In this document: positions 23,118-29,559 of the stretch, piece after piece
Position numbering within the stretch: position 1 is the stretch's first letter
Layout of the letters: each line of letters begins with the position of its first letter
Origin: a virus
Direction: 5' to 3' (one strand)
DNA: 64,000 nt
Virus record (IMG/VR): IMGVR_UViG_3300042543_000618
Span: 1-64,000 of that record
Notes under the pieces: model-generated
What the model was told of the DNA's origin: nothing
The model's database searches: none
What the model saw: only the letters and a program-made list of their open reading frames with translations
Made by a program: the position numbers and the translations under genes

Positions 23118-23139
23118 AAATGTGCTAGGTTTCACATTT
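23118..23139. promoter_or_regulatory. Inverted repeat between divergent genes
   Basis: AAATGTG-N8-CACATTT lies 38 bases upstream of one start and about 57 of the other, the position of an operator in a divergent control region. Confidence 0.5.
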
Positions 23140-23195
23140 TTACAACTGGGGTTTAGAATTGCGATAGACCGGGTGTTACTTGTAGGTAGTTGAAA

Positions 23196-23540
23196 ATGGC
23201 TGATGAACGAAAAACGTATGTCACTGATGAGGGCAACCGCAATTTTAAGCGGTTGGTTGATGCTTTAAGAGCAAAACGCGACAATCTGCCCTGGACAGAC
23301 TTTACCCAATGGATAAGCGATCGCTCTGGCATCCCTCTTTCAAAAGACATCCTTTACCGTGGGGGGCGACTGGCGAAGACGCCCGCCTGGATCGTTTTGG
23401 TTGCTCTATCCAGGGTGCCGGAGTTCACTTTCCTTGAGAGTACGGCCCGTCCATCGATAGATGACCTGACAAAAGTGCTGTTAGGTGAGATGGACGTTTA
23501 TGGCCACACCATCAGACGGGAGGCGAACCACAGCTCTTAA
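23196..23540 (+). CDS. Possible regulator, 114 aa
   Basis: ATG 23196 (MADERKTYVTDEGNRNFKRL), GTAGGT upstream. The region around residues 20-60 (LVDALRAKRDNLPWTDFTQWISDRSGIPLSKDILYRGG) reads like a compact helix-turn-helix, and the divergent context with an operator-like repeat supports a regulator. No family can be named. Confidence 0.55.
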   Translation: MADERKTYVTDEGNRNFKRLVDALRAKRDNLPWTDFTQWISDRSGIPLSKDILYRGGRLAKTPAWIVLVALSRVPEFTFLESTARPSIDDLTKVLLGEMDVYGHTIRREANHSS

Positions 23541-23898
23541 GAGCAAGGTCAATCCTTCCGTCCACCAGTTTCGTCTCATCAGGGTATAGCTTTTCTAGCC
23601 GTGCTGCATCTACCTTCAGCTCAAACCCTCCCCTGATTTCGACAGAGGTCAGGGGAATTATGTTTTTAGTAATACCAATAATTGCCAAAAGATTATTTGC
23701 AATAAGAGTGCCAACGGTAGCGTTAGCTACATAAAAGTAAATTGTATATCCCCCTTTGGGGTGGCGCTTTAGCTGCATATCACAGCCGGCGGGCACAAGC
23801 GGGCCAAGGTTAGCCGCTATCAGTTGCGCGATCGCGCTTAATGGAGGCGGTGGTAAAAATGCCATAGAAGTAAGTAGAAGTACTGAATCAATTATCAC
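23512..23898 (-). CDS. Hypothetical protein, 128 aa
   Basis: Overlaps the upstream gene by 11 bases and the convergent gene at 23540. A Pro-rich start (MAFLPPPPLS, possible alternative start at 23865) then alternating hydrophobic strands (GGYTIYFYVANATVGTLIAN). No strict membrane helix or known domain. Confidence 0.55.
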   Translation of the reverse strand: MIIDSVLLLTSMAFLPPPPLSAIAQLIAANLGPLVPAGCDMQLKRHPKGGYTIYFYVANATVGTLIANNLLAIIGITKNIIPLTSVEIRGGFELKVDAARLEKLYPDETKLVDGRIDLALKSCGSPPV

Positions 23899-24136
23899 CA
23901 GTTTTGTCTGCCTTGACAGAATCCCTAAGTAATTTCCTGCTAACTAAAATTTTGTTGTACCGTTCCGCAAGGCGATAGACTCCATCCATCCATACGTCGC
24001 GGTGGCCATCGCCATCAGTAACCCCGATCGCTTCAAACAATCGCTGGGCGTCTTCCAGTAAATCCTCGGGGACGTTGATCTTGATTTCTTTCAGTCTCCG
24101 CTTGCTAGCAGGCATCGGTTCTGTGATGGGGAACAT
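23888..24136 (-). CDS. Small hypothetical, possibly DNA-binding, 82 aa
   Basis: GGAG 9 bases before ATG 24136. Basic N-terminus (PASKRRLKEIKINVPEDLLE) resembling the opening of ribbon-helix-helix regulators, then VTDGDGHRDVWMDGVYRLAE. Divergent from the iteron-associated HTH gene. Confidence 0.55.
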   Translation of the reverse strand: MFPITEPMPASKRRLKEIKINVPEDLLEDAQRLFEAIGVTDGDGHRDVWMDGVYRLAERYNKILVSRKLLRDSVKADKTGDN

Positions 24137-24189
24137 CTGATTTTACTCCATCGGGGTAGTGCGCCCATTTTAGCGCCTTCTCCCTACTT

Positions 24190-24208
24190 AACCCCTAGAT
24201 AGGGGGTT
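24190..24208. terminator. Hairpin AACCCC...GGGGTT
   Basis: A GC hairpin without a good T tract, directly adjacent to the TTGACA box that follows. It may insulate the divergent genes. Confidence 0.35.
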
Positions 24209-24236
24209 GACAGGGAGAATACAACGGAACTACAGT
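24207..24236 (+). promoter_or_regulatory. Sigma-70-type promoter for the HTH/membrane cassette
   Basis: TTGACA (24207-24212), 18-base spacer, TACAGT (24231-24236). Immediately downstream come the GTGGAAGT inverted repeats, which probably regulate it. Confidence 0.65.
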
Positions 24237-24251
24237 ACAGGAGTCCTAGAG

Positions 24252-24360
24252 CGTGGAAGTTCCACGAAGTTCCATGGAAGTAACCGTCACCTACACCTAC
24301 ACCAAACTCAAAGCCTTGCTGGCAGAGAGTTTGAGCCGTGGAAGTATTCCTACTTCCACG
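24252..24360. repeat. GTGGAAGT iteron-like inverted repeats
   Basis: Three nested palindromes: CGTGGAA-G-TTCCACG (24252-24266), TTCCATGGAA (24270-24279) and CGTGGAAGTA-TTCC-TACTTCCACG (24337-24360). All are built from the same GTGGAAGT half-site and straddle the start of the HTH gene. This is typical of autoregulatory operators or replication/partition iterons. Confidence 0.8.
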
Positions 24361-24642
24361 CTATCCCGGTGGATGGCAAAACTGGGCTATGAACCTGGTC
24401 AGCCTGGCCGCCGGCGGCAGTGGGATCAGGAGGATGCCCTAGCGCTGGTTTGTTACGGGCAGTGCATGGGCTGGGGTTACACTCACCAAGAAGCCTTGGA
24501 CTATACGCTCAGACAAGTTGAAAAATATCGCTCACATCAGGAGACGAACGATGGCTCTCAATACCGACAAGCTCAACCAACCCCGCAATCCGGGGGCGAC
24601 TGTACCCAACTGTACCCAGTCGGGGCCGACTGTACCCAGTGA
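24274..24642 (+). CDS. HTH DNA-binding protein, 122 aa
   Basis: Residues 8-55 (TKLKALLAESLSRGSIPTST then LSRWMAKLGYEPGQPGRRRQWDQEDALALV) form a MerR- or phage-repressor-like helix-turn-helix with a basic wing. The start at ATG 24274 lies within the repeats it probably binds; a frame start at 24253 is less likely. Its 3' part contains three ACTGTACCCA units. First gene of a plus-strand cassette leading into several membrane proteins. Confidence 0.65.
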   Translation: MEVTVTYTYTKLKALLAESLSRGSIPTSTLSRWMAKLGYEPGQPGRRRQWDQEDALALVCYGQCMGWGYTHQEALDYTLRQVEKYRSHQETNDGSQYRQAQPTPQSGGDCTQLYPVGADCTQ

Positions 24643-24964
24643 GGCAGGTAGCCTTGCCATATCTCACCCCCTTCAGCTAGCGCTAAAGGAACAGCGGGAC
24701 CATGCCCAAGGCATTCAAGAAGCCGCGATCGCGGCTATTGACCGAGTGGCCCATCAGAACGCTGAGTTTTTGGCCGCTGCTATGAGCGGACAGCTGATGT
24801 GGGGGCGTACAGCGCAGTTGCTTCAGGAGCAATTGGAAACGCTCCCAAAGTCCACGGCGGCAGTGGCCCTGGACCTAGAACCACTGCCCGCGTTGTCTTG
24901 GAAGCAAAGCAGGGCAACTTTGAGCCCTTCCTCCGCCTCATCGGTGGATTGCAAGGCTGAATGA
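24551..24964 (+). CDS. Hypothetical helical protein, 137 aa
   Basis: AGGAG 7 bases before ATG 24551 (MALNTDKLNQPRNPGATVPN) is strong. Overlaps the HTH gene by 92 bases in another frame. The central part (QRDHAQGIQEAAIAAIDRVA HQNAEFLAAAMSG) is a long helix. No family recognised. Confidence 0.6.
   Translation: MALNTDKLNQPRNPGATVPNCTQSGPTVPSEAGSLAISHPLQLALKEQRDHAQGIQEAAIAAIDRVAHQNAEFLAAAMSGQLMWGRTAQLLQEQLETLPKSTAAVALDLEPLPALSWKQSRATLSPSSASSVDCKAE
24599..24638 (+). repeat. Three ACTGTACCCA repeats
   Basis: Copies at 24599-24608, 24609-24618 and 24629-24638 within the overlap of two reading frames. Iteron-like spacing of 10 and 20 bases, one or two helical turns. Confidence 0.7.
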
Positions 24965-24973
24965 CTGCTCCAG

Positions 24974-25010
24974 GCGATCGCGTAGCGCTTTCGTTGCGCG
25001 ATCGCTTTTC
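24974..25010 (+). terminator. Terminator built from HIP1 palindromes
   Basis: GCGATCGCG and CGCGATCGC arms, loop about 14 bases, then TTTTC. It separates the HTH pair from the membrane cassette. Confidence 0.75.
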
Positions 25011-25035
25011 TGACTAACACTCACTCAAAAGACCG

Positions 25036-25356
25036 ATGGAAGATAACCAATGCACGGAGTTTGAATACGCGGATGGCACGACTAGCGAGTGCTTGTCTGC
25101 AATAGACATTGAGCAACGTGGGTTGCGCAATTGCGACACCCACGTACAGGTAGATAGCCAGACCTATTGCGCTGGGCAAGAGCCTAGGCAGGCAGAGGTG
25201 CTAGGCATCCCCCAGGGCGCTACGGCGGTTGATACACCGATGGCTGGGCCGGTGTTAGATCCTGGCATTTTGGTCGCTGGTGCCGGGCTTACAGCGGCGG
25301 CATTGTTTGCCATGTCTCGCACCAAAAAGGAGGTAAAGAAAAATGGAAACCGTTGA
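25036..25356 (+). CDS. Single-pass membrane protein, 106 aa
   Basis: Starts right after the CACTCAAAAGACC motif, with no other ribosome site. The N-terminal part has four Cys in 50 residues (for example TTSECLSAIDIEQRGLRNCD). A hydrophobic segment (LDPGILVAGAGLTAAALFAM) and a Lys/Arg-rich cytosolic end follow. Overlaps the next gene by 14 bases. Looks like a bitopic membrane protein; function unknown. Confidence 0.6.
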   Translation: MEDNQCTEFEYADGTTSECLSAIDIEQRGLRNCDTHVQVDSQTYCAGQEPRQAEVLGIPQGATAVDTPMAGPVLDPGILVAGAGLTAAALFAMSRTKKEVKKNGNR

Positions 25357-25897
25357 TGTAAAAGCAATTACCCTCGCTAAGCCACAGGAAAAGCTGGCAA
25401 TCGCCCGCCATGCTTGGGAGCAGTTACCTCCTACAAGGCGCAAAGAGGGGAATCTTGCGGTGTTGCAAAATGCGATCGCTGAAAATCCTGTTGCGTTCCT
25501 TCAACTTTGTCGGCAAGAAGGGTTACCGGTTATCGTGTTCAACCACACAACTGAGCACCACCATCACCACGGCAGCAGCCTTGCCCCTGGGGGCCAGGAA
25601 GGCGGTTTAACCGCCGCTGATGTCCTAGCTATCGTCCAAGCGGCCCAGCCCCCTCAGCAGGCGTCTACAGGCGTCTCTGAGATGATGGCGATGGTGGCCC
25701 AGCAGCAGCAGCGTTCTGATGCGTTGTTAGCGGCCATGATGGCGCAATCGCGGCAACAACCGGCTCCCCATATCGAGATAAACCCTAATATCAGCGTCAA
25801 CGTTGATGTTGATGACAACTATACCCACCCGGGTGGGGTAGTGATTATCGCCGGTCTGTTTTTCGGTATTTTGTTTGCCTGCGTCGCGGGGAAATAA
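25343..25897 (+). CDS. Membrane-anchored protein with natural His tract, 184 aa
   Basis: N-terminal helical domain, a run of five His (EHHHHHGSS, about residue 71), a Gln-rich helical middle (MVAQQQQRSDALLAAMMAQS) and one C-terminal hydrophobic segment (GGVVIIAGLFFGILFACVAG). ATG 25343 is preceded by AAAGGAGGT, an excellent ribosome site. The His tract and Gln-rich region suggest metal binding or multimerisation. No family recognised. Confidence 0.65.
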   Translation: METVDVKAITLAKPQEKLAIARHAWEQLPPTRRKEGNLAVLQNAIAENPVAFLQLCRQEGLPVIVFNHTTEHHHHHGSSLAPGGQEGGLTAADVLAIVQAAQPPQQASTGVSEMMAMVAQQQQRSDALLAAMMAQSRQQPAPHIEINPNISVNVDVDDNYTHPGGVVIIAGLFFGILFACVAGK

Positions 25898-25900
25898 ATA

Positions 25901-26548
25901 ATGCAGGGTGCGATCGCTTTTTTTTTCTTTCTTGCTTTGGGTGTTGGTACCGCCAAGCTTGCCCAGTGGGATAACGAGCGAGAGCGGATGGAATTGGTCG
26001 CCAAGACAGGCGGGGAGGGGTCGCCTTGGCTAACAAGTCCGTCTATGACTACCGCCAGAGTTGAGGCAAAGAAACCGTCAGTGCGGGCGACTGCCTCTAA
26101 GCAATTCTGGGATGAGCTGGATCGTAGATATTCAAAAGAAGAAGTCGATGAGATCGAGCGTTATCCCTGGACAGGTGTAGACTCACCCGCCGCCGCCCCT
26201 GAGCCCACCCCCCTACATACGCCTGAAACCCTGGTGCAACCAGCATTTCAACCGGTTGTAGCAACTGGTTGTACAACCGGTGGAGCAACCGGTTGTAGTG
26301 AGGTAGAAACACTACCCTCTAGCGAGTGGTTGGAGCAAAACAAATGCTTTTTTCCAGTGCATTTACCGCCTGCTCAAGTTACTAATTACCGCGATCGCAA
26401 AGCGTTGATTGACGCGTCTGTTTGGGTGGAGCGGGCATTAACCGCAGGGGTTAGTCAAAACAAGATCGTCACTGTCGTGTTTGGCCAGTCCAAAGGGACT
26501 GAAAAGTATAACCGTATTGTTTCTTTGATAAAGGACGTTAAATCATGA
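25901..26548 (+). CDS. Signal-anchored protein, 215 aa, with internal CAACCGGTTGTA repeats
   Basis: A hydrophobic N-terminus (QGAIAFFFFLALGVGTAKLA) anchors it in the membrane. The central region is Pro-rich, and the C-terminal domain (about 165-215: VWVERALTAGVSQNKIVTVV FGQSKGTEKYNRIVSLIKD) reads like a winged helix. The plan resembles DNA-handling membrane proteins of plasmids or filamentous phages, but without an ATPase motif. The gene carries four repeats at 26249-26297 and overlaps the next gene by 4 bases. Confidence 0.6.
   Translation: MQGAIAFFFFLALGVGTAKLAQWDNERERMELVAKTGGEGSPWLTSPSMTTARVEAKKPSVRATASKQFWDELDRRYSKEEVDEIERYPWTGVDSPAAAPEPTPLHTPETLVQPAFQPVVATGCTTGGATGCSEVETLPSSEWLEQNKCFFPVHLPPAQVTNYRDRKALIDASVWVERALTAGVSQNKIVTVVFGQSKGTEKYNRIVSLIKDVKS
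26249..26297. repeat. Four CAACCGGTTGTA-type repeats in a coding region
   Basis: Units at 26249, 26262, 26274 and 26286, spaced 12-13 bases, two of them perfect CAACCGGTTG palindromes. They encode QPVVATGCTTGGATGCSEV. Iteron-like. Confidence 0.8.
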
Positions 26549-27120
26549 CCGCGATAGGCCGCAACCCAATGATTAGCCGTAGCCTAAACTACGGCGCATT
26601 AACCATCGCAGGATTGTTAATGTTAACTAACATTCACTACTCGGCGGTAGGCATAGGCGCAGTGGCCGGTGCTGCTGCAACGACAGAATTTACTCCGGTG
26701 GCCGCCCGGGCGGGTATGGAGGGGCTAATCGCCCGTTATGGCAGCGCGGTGGCAACCGATATGCTTTGCCTAGTGATTAGCGGAATTATTTTTCATCCCC
26801 AGGGGTTGCCACTGGCCTATGAAGAGATTAAGCGGCTAAGCAGCGACAATGCGATTAGTCGCTCTTTGGGCACGATCGTTACTATCGGGATCGTGTTGAC
26901 GCTAGGGTATGGCGGTTTTTGGGCGTATTCTTACAACCTAAAAACGTCCATGCTAGCCTTTGGCGTGCCATCACTTTGGGCGGTATCAGCTTTCCCAGTC
27001 TGGCTAAATGTGGTTGGGCCAGAAATTTTCTTCCATGGCACTCACTTTTATGGCCGCCTACTAAAAGGGAACGAAAATGCTAAGATGACGGGGGGGAATA
27101 GTGGGTATAGGCTCGAATGA
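26545..27120 (+). CDS. Multi-pass membrane protein, 191 aa
   Basis: About four or five hydrophobic segments (near residues 15-32, 34-50, 70-85, 108-128 and 138-155). No signature motif of a transporter or known holin. Overlaps neighbours by 4 bases on both sides. Likely integral to the inner membrane; function unknown. Confidence 0.65.
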   Translation: MTAIGRNPMISRSLNYGALTIAGLLMLTNIHYSAVGIGAVAGAAATTEFTPVAARAGMEGLIARYGSAVATDMLCLVISGIIFHPQGLPLAYEEIKRLSSDNAISRSLGTIVTIGIVLTLGYGGFWAYSYNLKTSMLAFGVPSLWAVSAFPVWLNVVGPEIFFHGTHFYGRLLKGNENAKMTGGNSGYRLE

Positions 27121-27311
27121 CACTAATGCGAATACTTGCCGCCATCCAGGCGGCTTTTGAATGGTCAAAGCAAAGACCCCACAGCCTAGGCTATGGGGTC
27201 TTTTTAGTAATGTTGGCGCAATTTCGCGCTGGGGATGTAATTATGCTTGCCGCTGGCCTAGCCGCGATCGCGGGGGGTGCGATCGGCACCTGGCGCTACT
27301 TCAAGACGTAG
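27117..27311 (+). CDS. Small two-TM protein, 64 aa, with an internal terminator
   Basis: ATGA overlap with the upstream gene. Two hydrophobic stretches (LGYGVFLVMLAQF; DVIMLAAGLAAIAGGAIG) and a basic end (TWRYFKT), like a small holin. The codons of residues 19-30 form a strong intrinsic terminator, so full-length mRNA may be a read-through product. It may instead be a non-gene after the true operon end. Confidence 0.45.
   Translation: MTLMRILAAIQAAFEWSKQRPHSLGYGVFLVMLAQFRAGDVIMLAAGLAAIAGGAIGTWRYFKT
27172..27205 (+). terminator. Strong intrinsic terminator
   Basis: AAAGACCCCA-C-AGCC-TA-GGCT-A-TGGGGTCTTT followed by TT and an overall T5 run. Sixteen-base near-perfect stem. It ends the 24207-27120 cassette before the convergent late genes. 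Confidence 0.9.
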
Positions 27312-27801
27312 CTGCTAACATCCCCTCCGCTGTGATCGCTAGCGGGATATGCTCATCCTCGGCCATGGCGCTGAGGGCATTTAGCTGTGCCTCGGTGAAG
27401 CTATAGCTATGGTGGTTCCATAGCGCTATCAAGGGCTCCGGGTCGCCCATCGCCCCACCATTGCGTAAGGTTTGCAGGCGGCCCACCAAGGCAGGGAATA
27501 ACGGGTTAGTGGCCAGGATAGCCAGGATGTCGATGTCGGCCACTAAGCGATCTGCTAGGTTGCCCCAGTTGGGCAGTACTGGCGGGGGTGGAGGCGGGGG
27601 TGGCTCCTGCCAGGTGTTGGTGCCATTGTCCCAGTAGGCGGTATCGCTGGGGCGATCGGGTTTGAACTGAATGGCGGTACCGTCGTAATAGAGATCGTCG
27701 CGGCTAGCGTCTGGCCCCTCGACGGCTAACCATCCACCGGGGGCAAGTGCGATCGTTGATAGCCCAGCAATTTGGCCGGTTTCATCGATTAGGTAAAACA
27801 T
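27301..27801 (-). CDS. Tail fibre assembly-like protein, 166 aa
   Basis: Follows the tail fibre gene with adjoining ends. N-terminal beta-rich part (MFYLIDETGQIAGLSTIALA), polyproline bridge (EPPPPPPPPVLP), helical C-terminal region. This plan fits small fibre-tip or fibre-assembly proteins encoded directly after fibres. Assignment from architecture and position. Confidence 0.55.
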   Translation of the reverse strand: MFYLIDETGQIAGLSTIALAPGGWLAVEGPDASRDDLYYDGTAIQFKPDRPSDTAYWDNGTNTWQEPPPPPPPPVLPNWGNLADRLVADIDILAILATNPLFPALVGRLQTLRNGGAMGDPEPLIALWNHHSYSFTEAQLNALSAMAEDEHIPLAITAEGMLAATS

Positions 27802-29165
27802 TAGGCAACCTCCTTCCAGGTGCGTTGGATGACTATGCCGGTGCTACCGGTCGTCCCGGCGGTAGCACCTCCCCCATTGGTGCCGCCATTGCCACCATAG
27901 CCAGCGCCGAAGCCACCACCAGGAGATCCGCCGGGGCCAGAACCGCTACCACCGGTGCCGCCACTTGCGCTAATAGTCGCGCCGCCTTGGTAATTGATTG
28001 TTGGTGCGGTCAGAAATATCCATCCGCCACCGCCACCGCCACCGCCACTGAGTGGCCATGATGCTTCGGCTGTTCGCGCCCCAGTGCCGCCATTACCTCC
28101 CCTGACGGTGATAATCGCGGTGCCGGTATAGCCATTCTGGTTTAAGGTGATTGTAACTAGGCTGGATAGGCTAACCAGTCCACCGCTGCCTCCGCCTCCG
28201 CCTGATGCCACACCTGTGCTGCCAGTGGTTCCGGTTACCGCTCCATTGGTGCCGTTACCGCCATCGGCTGCAATGCAAGGATTGCTTTCATTCTGGGTGA
28301 GCGCGATCGCCCCTGCCGCTTCGATAATCAATCCACCACCGCCGTCGCCGCCGTAGCCTGCCCGCAGGTCATTCTGTCCAGTGCCGCTGATATAGCCTGC
28401 TGTGCCACCACTGCCGAAAAGTTGGGCGCTTGGTGGATAGCTGGTGCCAGCTAGCCCGTAGGCACTTCCTGCTGCTGCAGGTCGTTGGCCGCCAATGCCA
28501 AAGCCAGGTTCGCCGCCCAAGGGGCCAATTGGCGAGTTGACGTAGAATAACCCTACCCCTCCGGGCGCTGCTGTAGTGACCGTTATTTTGCCATTGATGG
28601 TAACGGTGCCAGTGCAATGAATTCGAGCAAATTTGTTGACGGTGACGGTGTGGCCCGCATTGATAGTTAAGTTCCTGTAAAAGTATGTACCCTCGTTAAG
28701 GGTCACATTTCCAGTAGTACTAAAGTCTGTATTGGTCCCTCGGGCATTGCCACCAAACAACCTCACCCGATCGCTGACCGCCCAAGTGCCTGCCCCAGTC
28801 CGCTCGATGGGTCCGGTGGTTGAGATGGCGGCGATCGCATCCAGGTCCGCATCCCAGGCTTGAACATTAGAGCCAATGGTTAACCCCAGTGCGGTTCGTT
28901 GGGCGGCGGCATCAGCGGCCCCTGTCACCGCCTCCCCGGCATTGGTGAGGGGGAAGGTGGTCCAAGTATTAGCGCCGGTGCGCTTGATACCCCCGGTGGT
29001 AGTGATAGCCGCAACGGCGGCGAGGTCCGCGTCATAGGCTTGAACGGTAGAGCCGATCGCGCCGGGTTGGAGGGCACTATCGGCCAGCGTCCCCTGGGCT
29101 TTGCTGGCAAAGTAGCGCCGTAGTTCTTGCAGGATTAGGGGAATATCCCCAAAGTTAAACGCCAT
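27801..29165 (-). CDS. Tail fibre with glycine-rich C-terminal adhesin region
   Basis: 454 residues. The N-terminal 120 hold two repeats of the VQAYDADLAAVAAITTTG type, common in phage tail fibres. The middle is beta-helical (TLNEGTYFYRNLTINAGHTV). The C-terminal 200 residues contain many Gly runs (SGGGGGGGGW; GGTGGSGSGPGG), as in glycine-rich fibre-tip adhesins of T-even-like phages. Likely recognises the host surface. Confidence 0.8.
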   Translation of the reverse strand: MAFNFGDIPLILQELRRYFASKAQGTLADSALQPGAIGSTVQAYDADLAAVAAITTTGGIKRTGANTWTTFPLTNAGEAVTGAADAAAQRTALGLTIGSNVQAWDADLDAIAAISTTGPIERTGAGTWAVSDRVRLFGGNARGTNTDFSTTGNVTLNEGTYFYRNLTINAGHTVTVNKFARIHCTGTVTINGKITVTTAAPGGVGLFYVNSPIGPLGGEPGFGIGGQRPAAAGSAYGLAGTSYPPSAQLFGSGGTAGYISGTGQNDLRAGYGGDGGGGLIIEAAGAIALTQNESNPCIAADGGNGTNGAVTGTTGSTGVASGGGGGSGGLVSLSSLVTITLNQNGYTGTAIITVRGGNGGTGARTAEASWPLSGGGGGGGGWIFLTAPTINYQGGATISASGGTGGSGSGPGGSPGGGFGAGYGGNGGTNGGGATAGTTGSTGIVIQRTWKEVA

Positions 29166-29167
29166 GG

Positions 29168-29548
29168 CTATACAGTCACTCGGGTGATAGAGGTCAGGTA
29201 ATAGTTGGGGGCACTACCGGCATAGGCGTAGGTGTCAGTCACCGTATGGCCCGCGCTGGTGCTGGTATAGACGACGGTGGCAATGCGTTGGTTGGCGGTG
29301 CCAGGGTCGTTGTAGGTGTAGGCGATCGCTAGGTCTTCAGCATTAAGGACAAGCTGGGCATCGTTGGCACCGGTTGCCGCGTTGAGGGTATCAACGCCGG
29401 TCTTGATATTGTTGAGGACCGTTAGCTGAGCTGGGATAAGTCGGACAAATTGTCCTTCGTCGAGCGACAAGGGAGCGACAACATCCACCTTGGACGCATC
29501 GTCCAGGACCAGCTTTTTGTAACCATTTTCGACAGTGTATGTGGCCAT
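29168..29548 (-). CDS. Hypothetical tail-module protein, 126 aa
   Basis: MATYTVENGYKKLVLDDASK, beta-rich throughout with no Cys, between fibre and baseplate-wedge genes. Could be a small trimerising or fibre-attachment protein. No family recognised. Confidence 0.65.
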   Translation of the reverse strand: MATYTVENGYKKLVLDDASKVDVVAPLSLDEGQFVRLIPAQLTVLNNIKTGVDTLNAATGANDAQLVLNAEDLAIAYTYNDPGTANQRIATVVYTSTSAGHTVTDTYAYAGSAPNYYLTSITRVTV

Positions 29549-29559
29549 TAGTAATACCT

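Noticed and set aside
24252-26297. CRISPR array
   Set aside because: The repeats are short palindromic iteron-like units with no regular unique spacers and no Cas genes.
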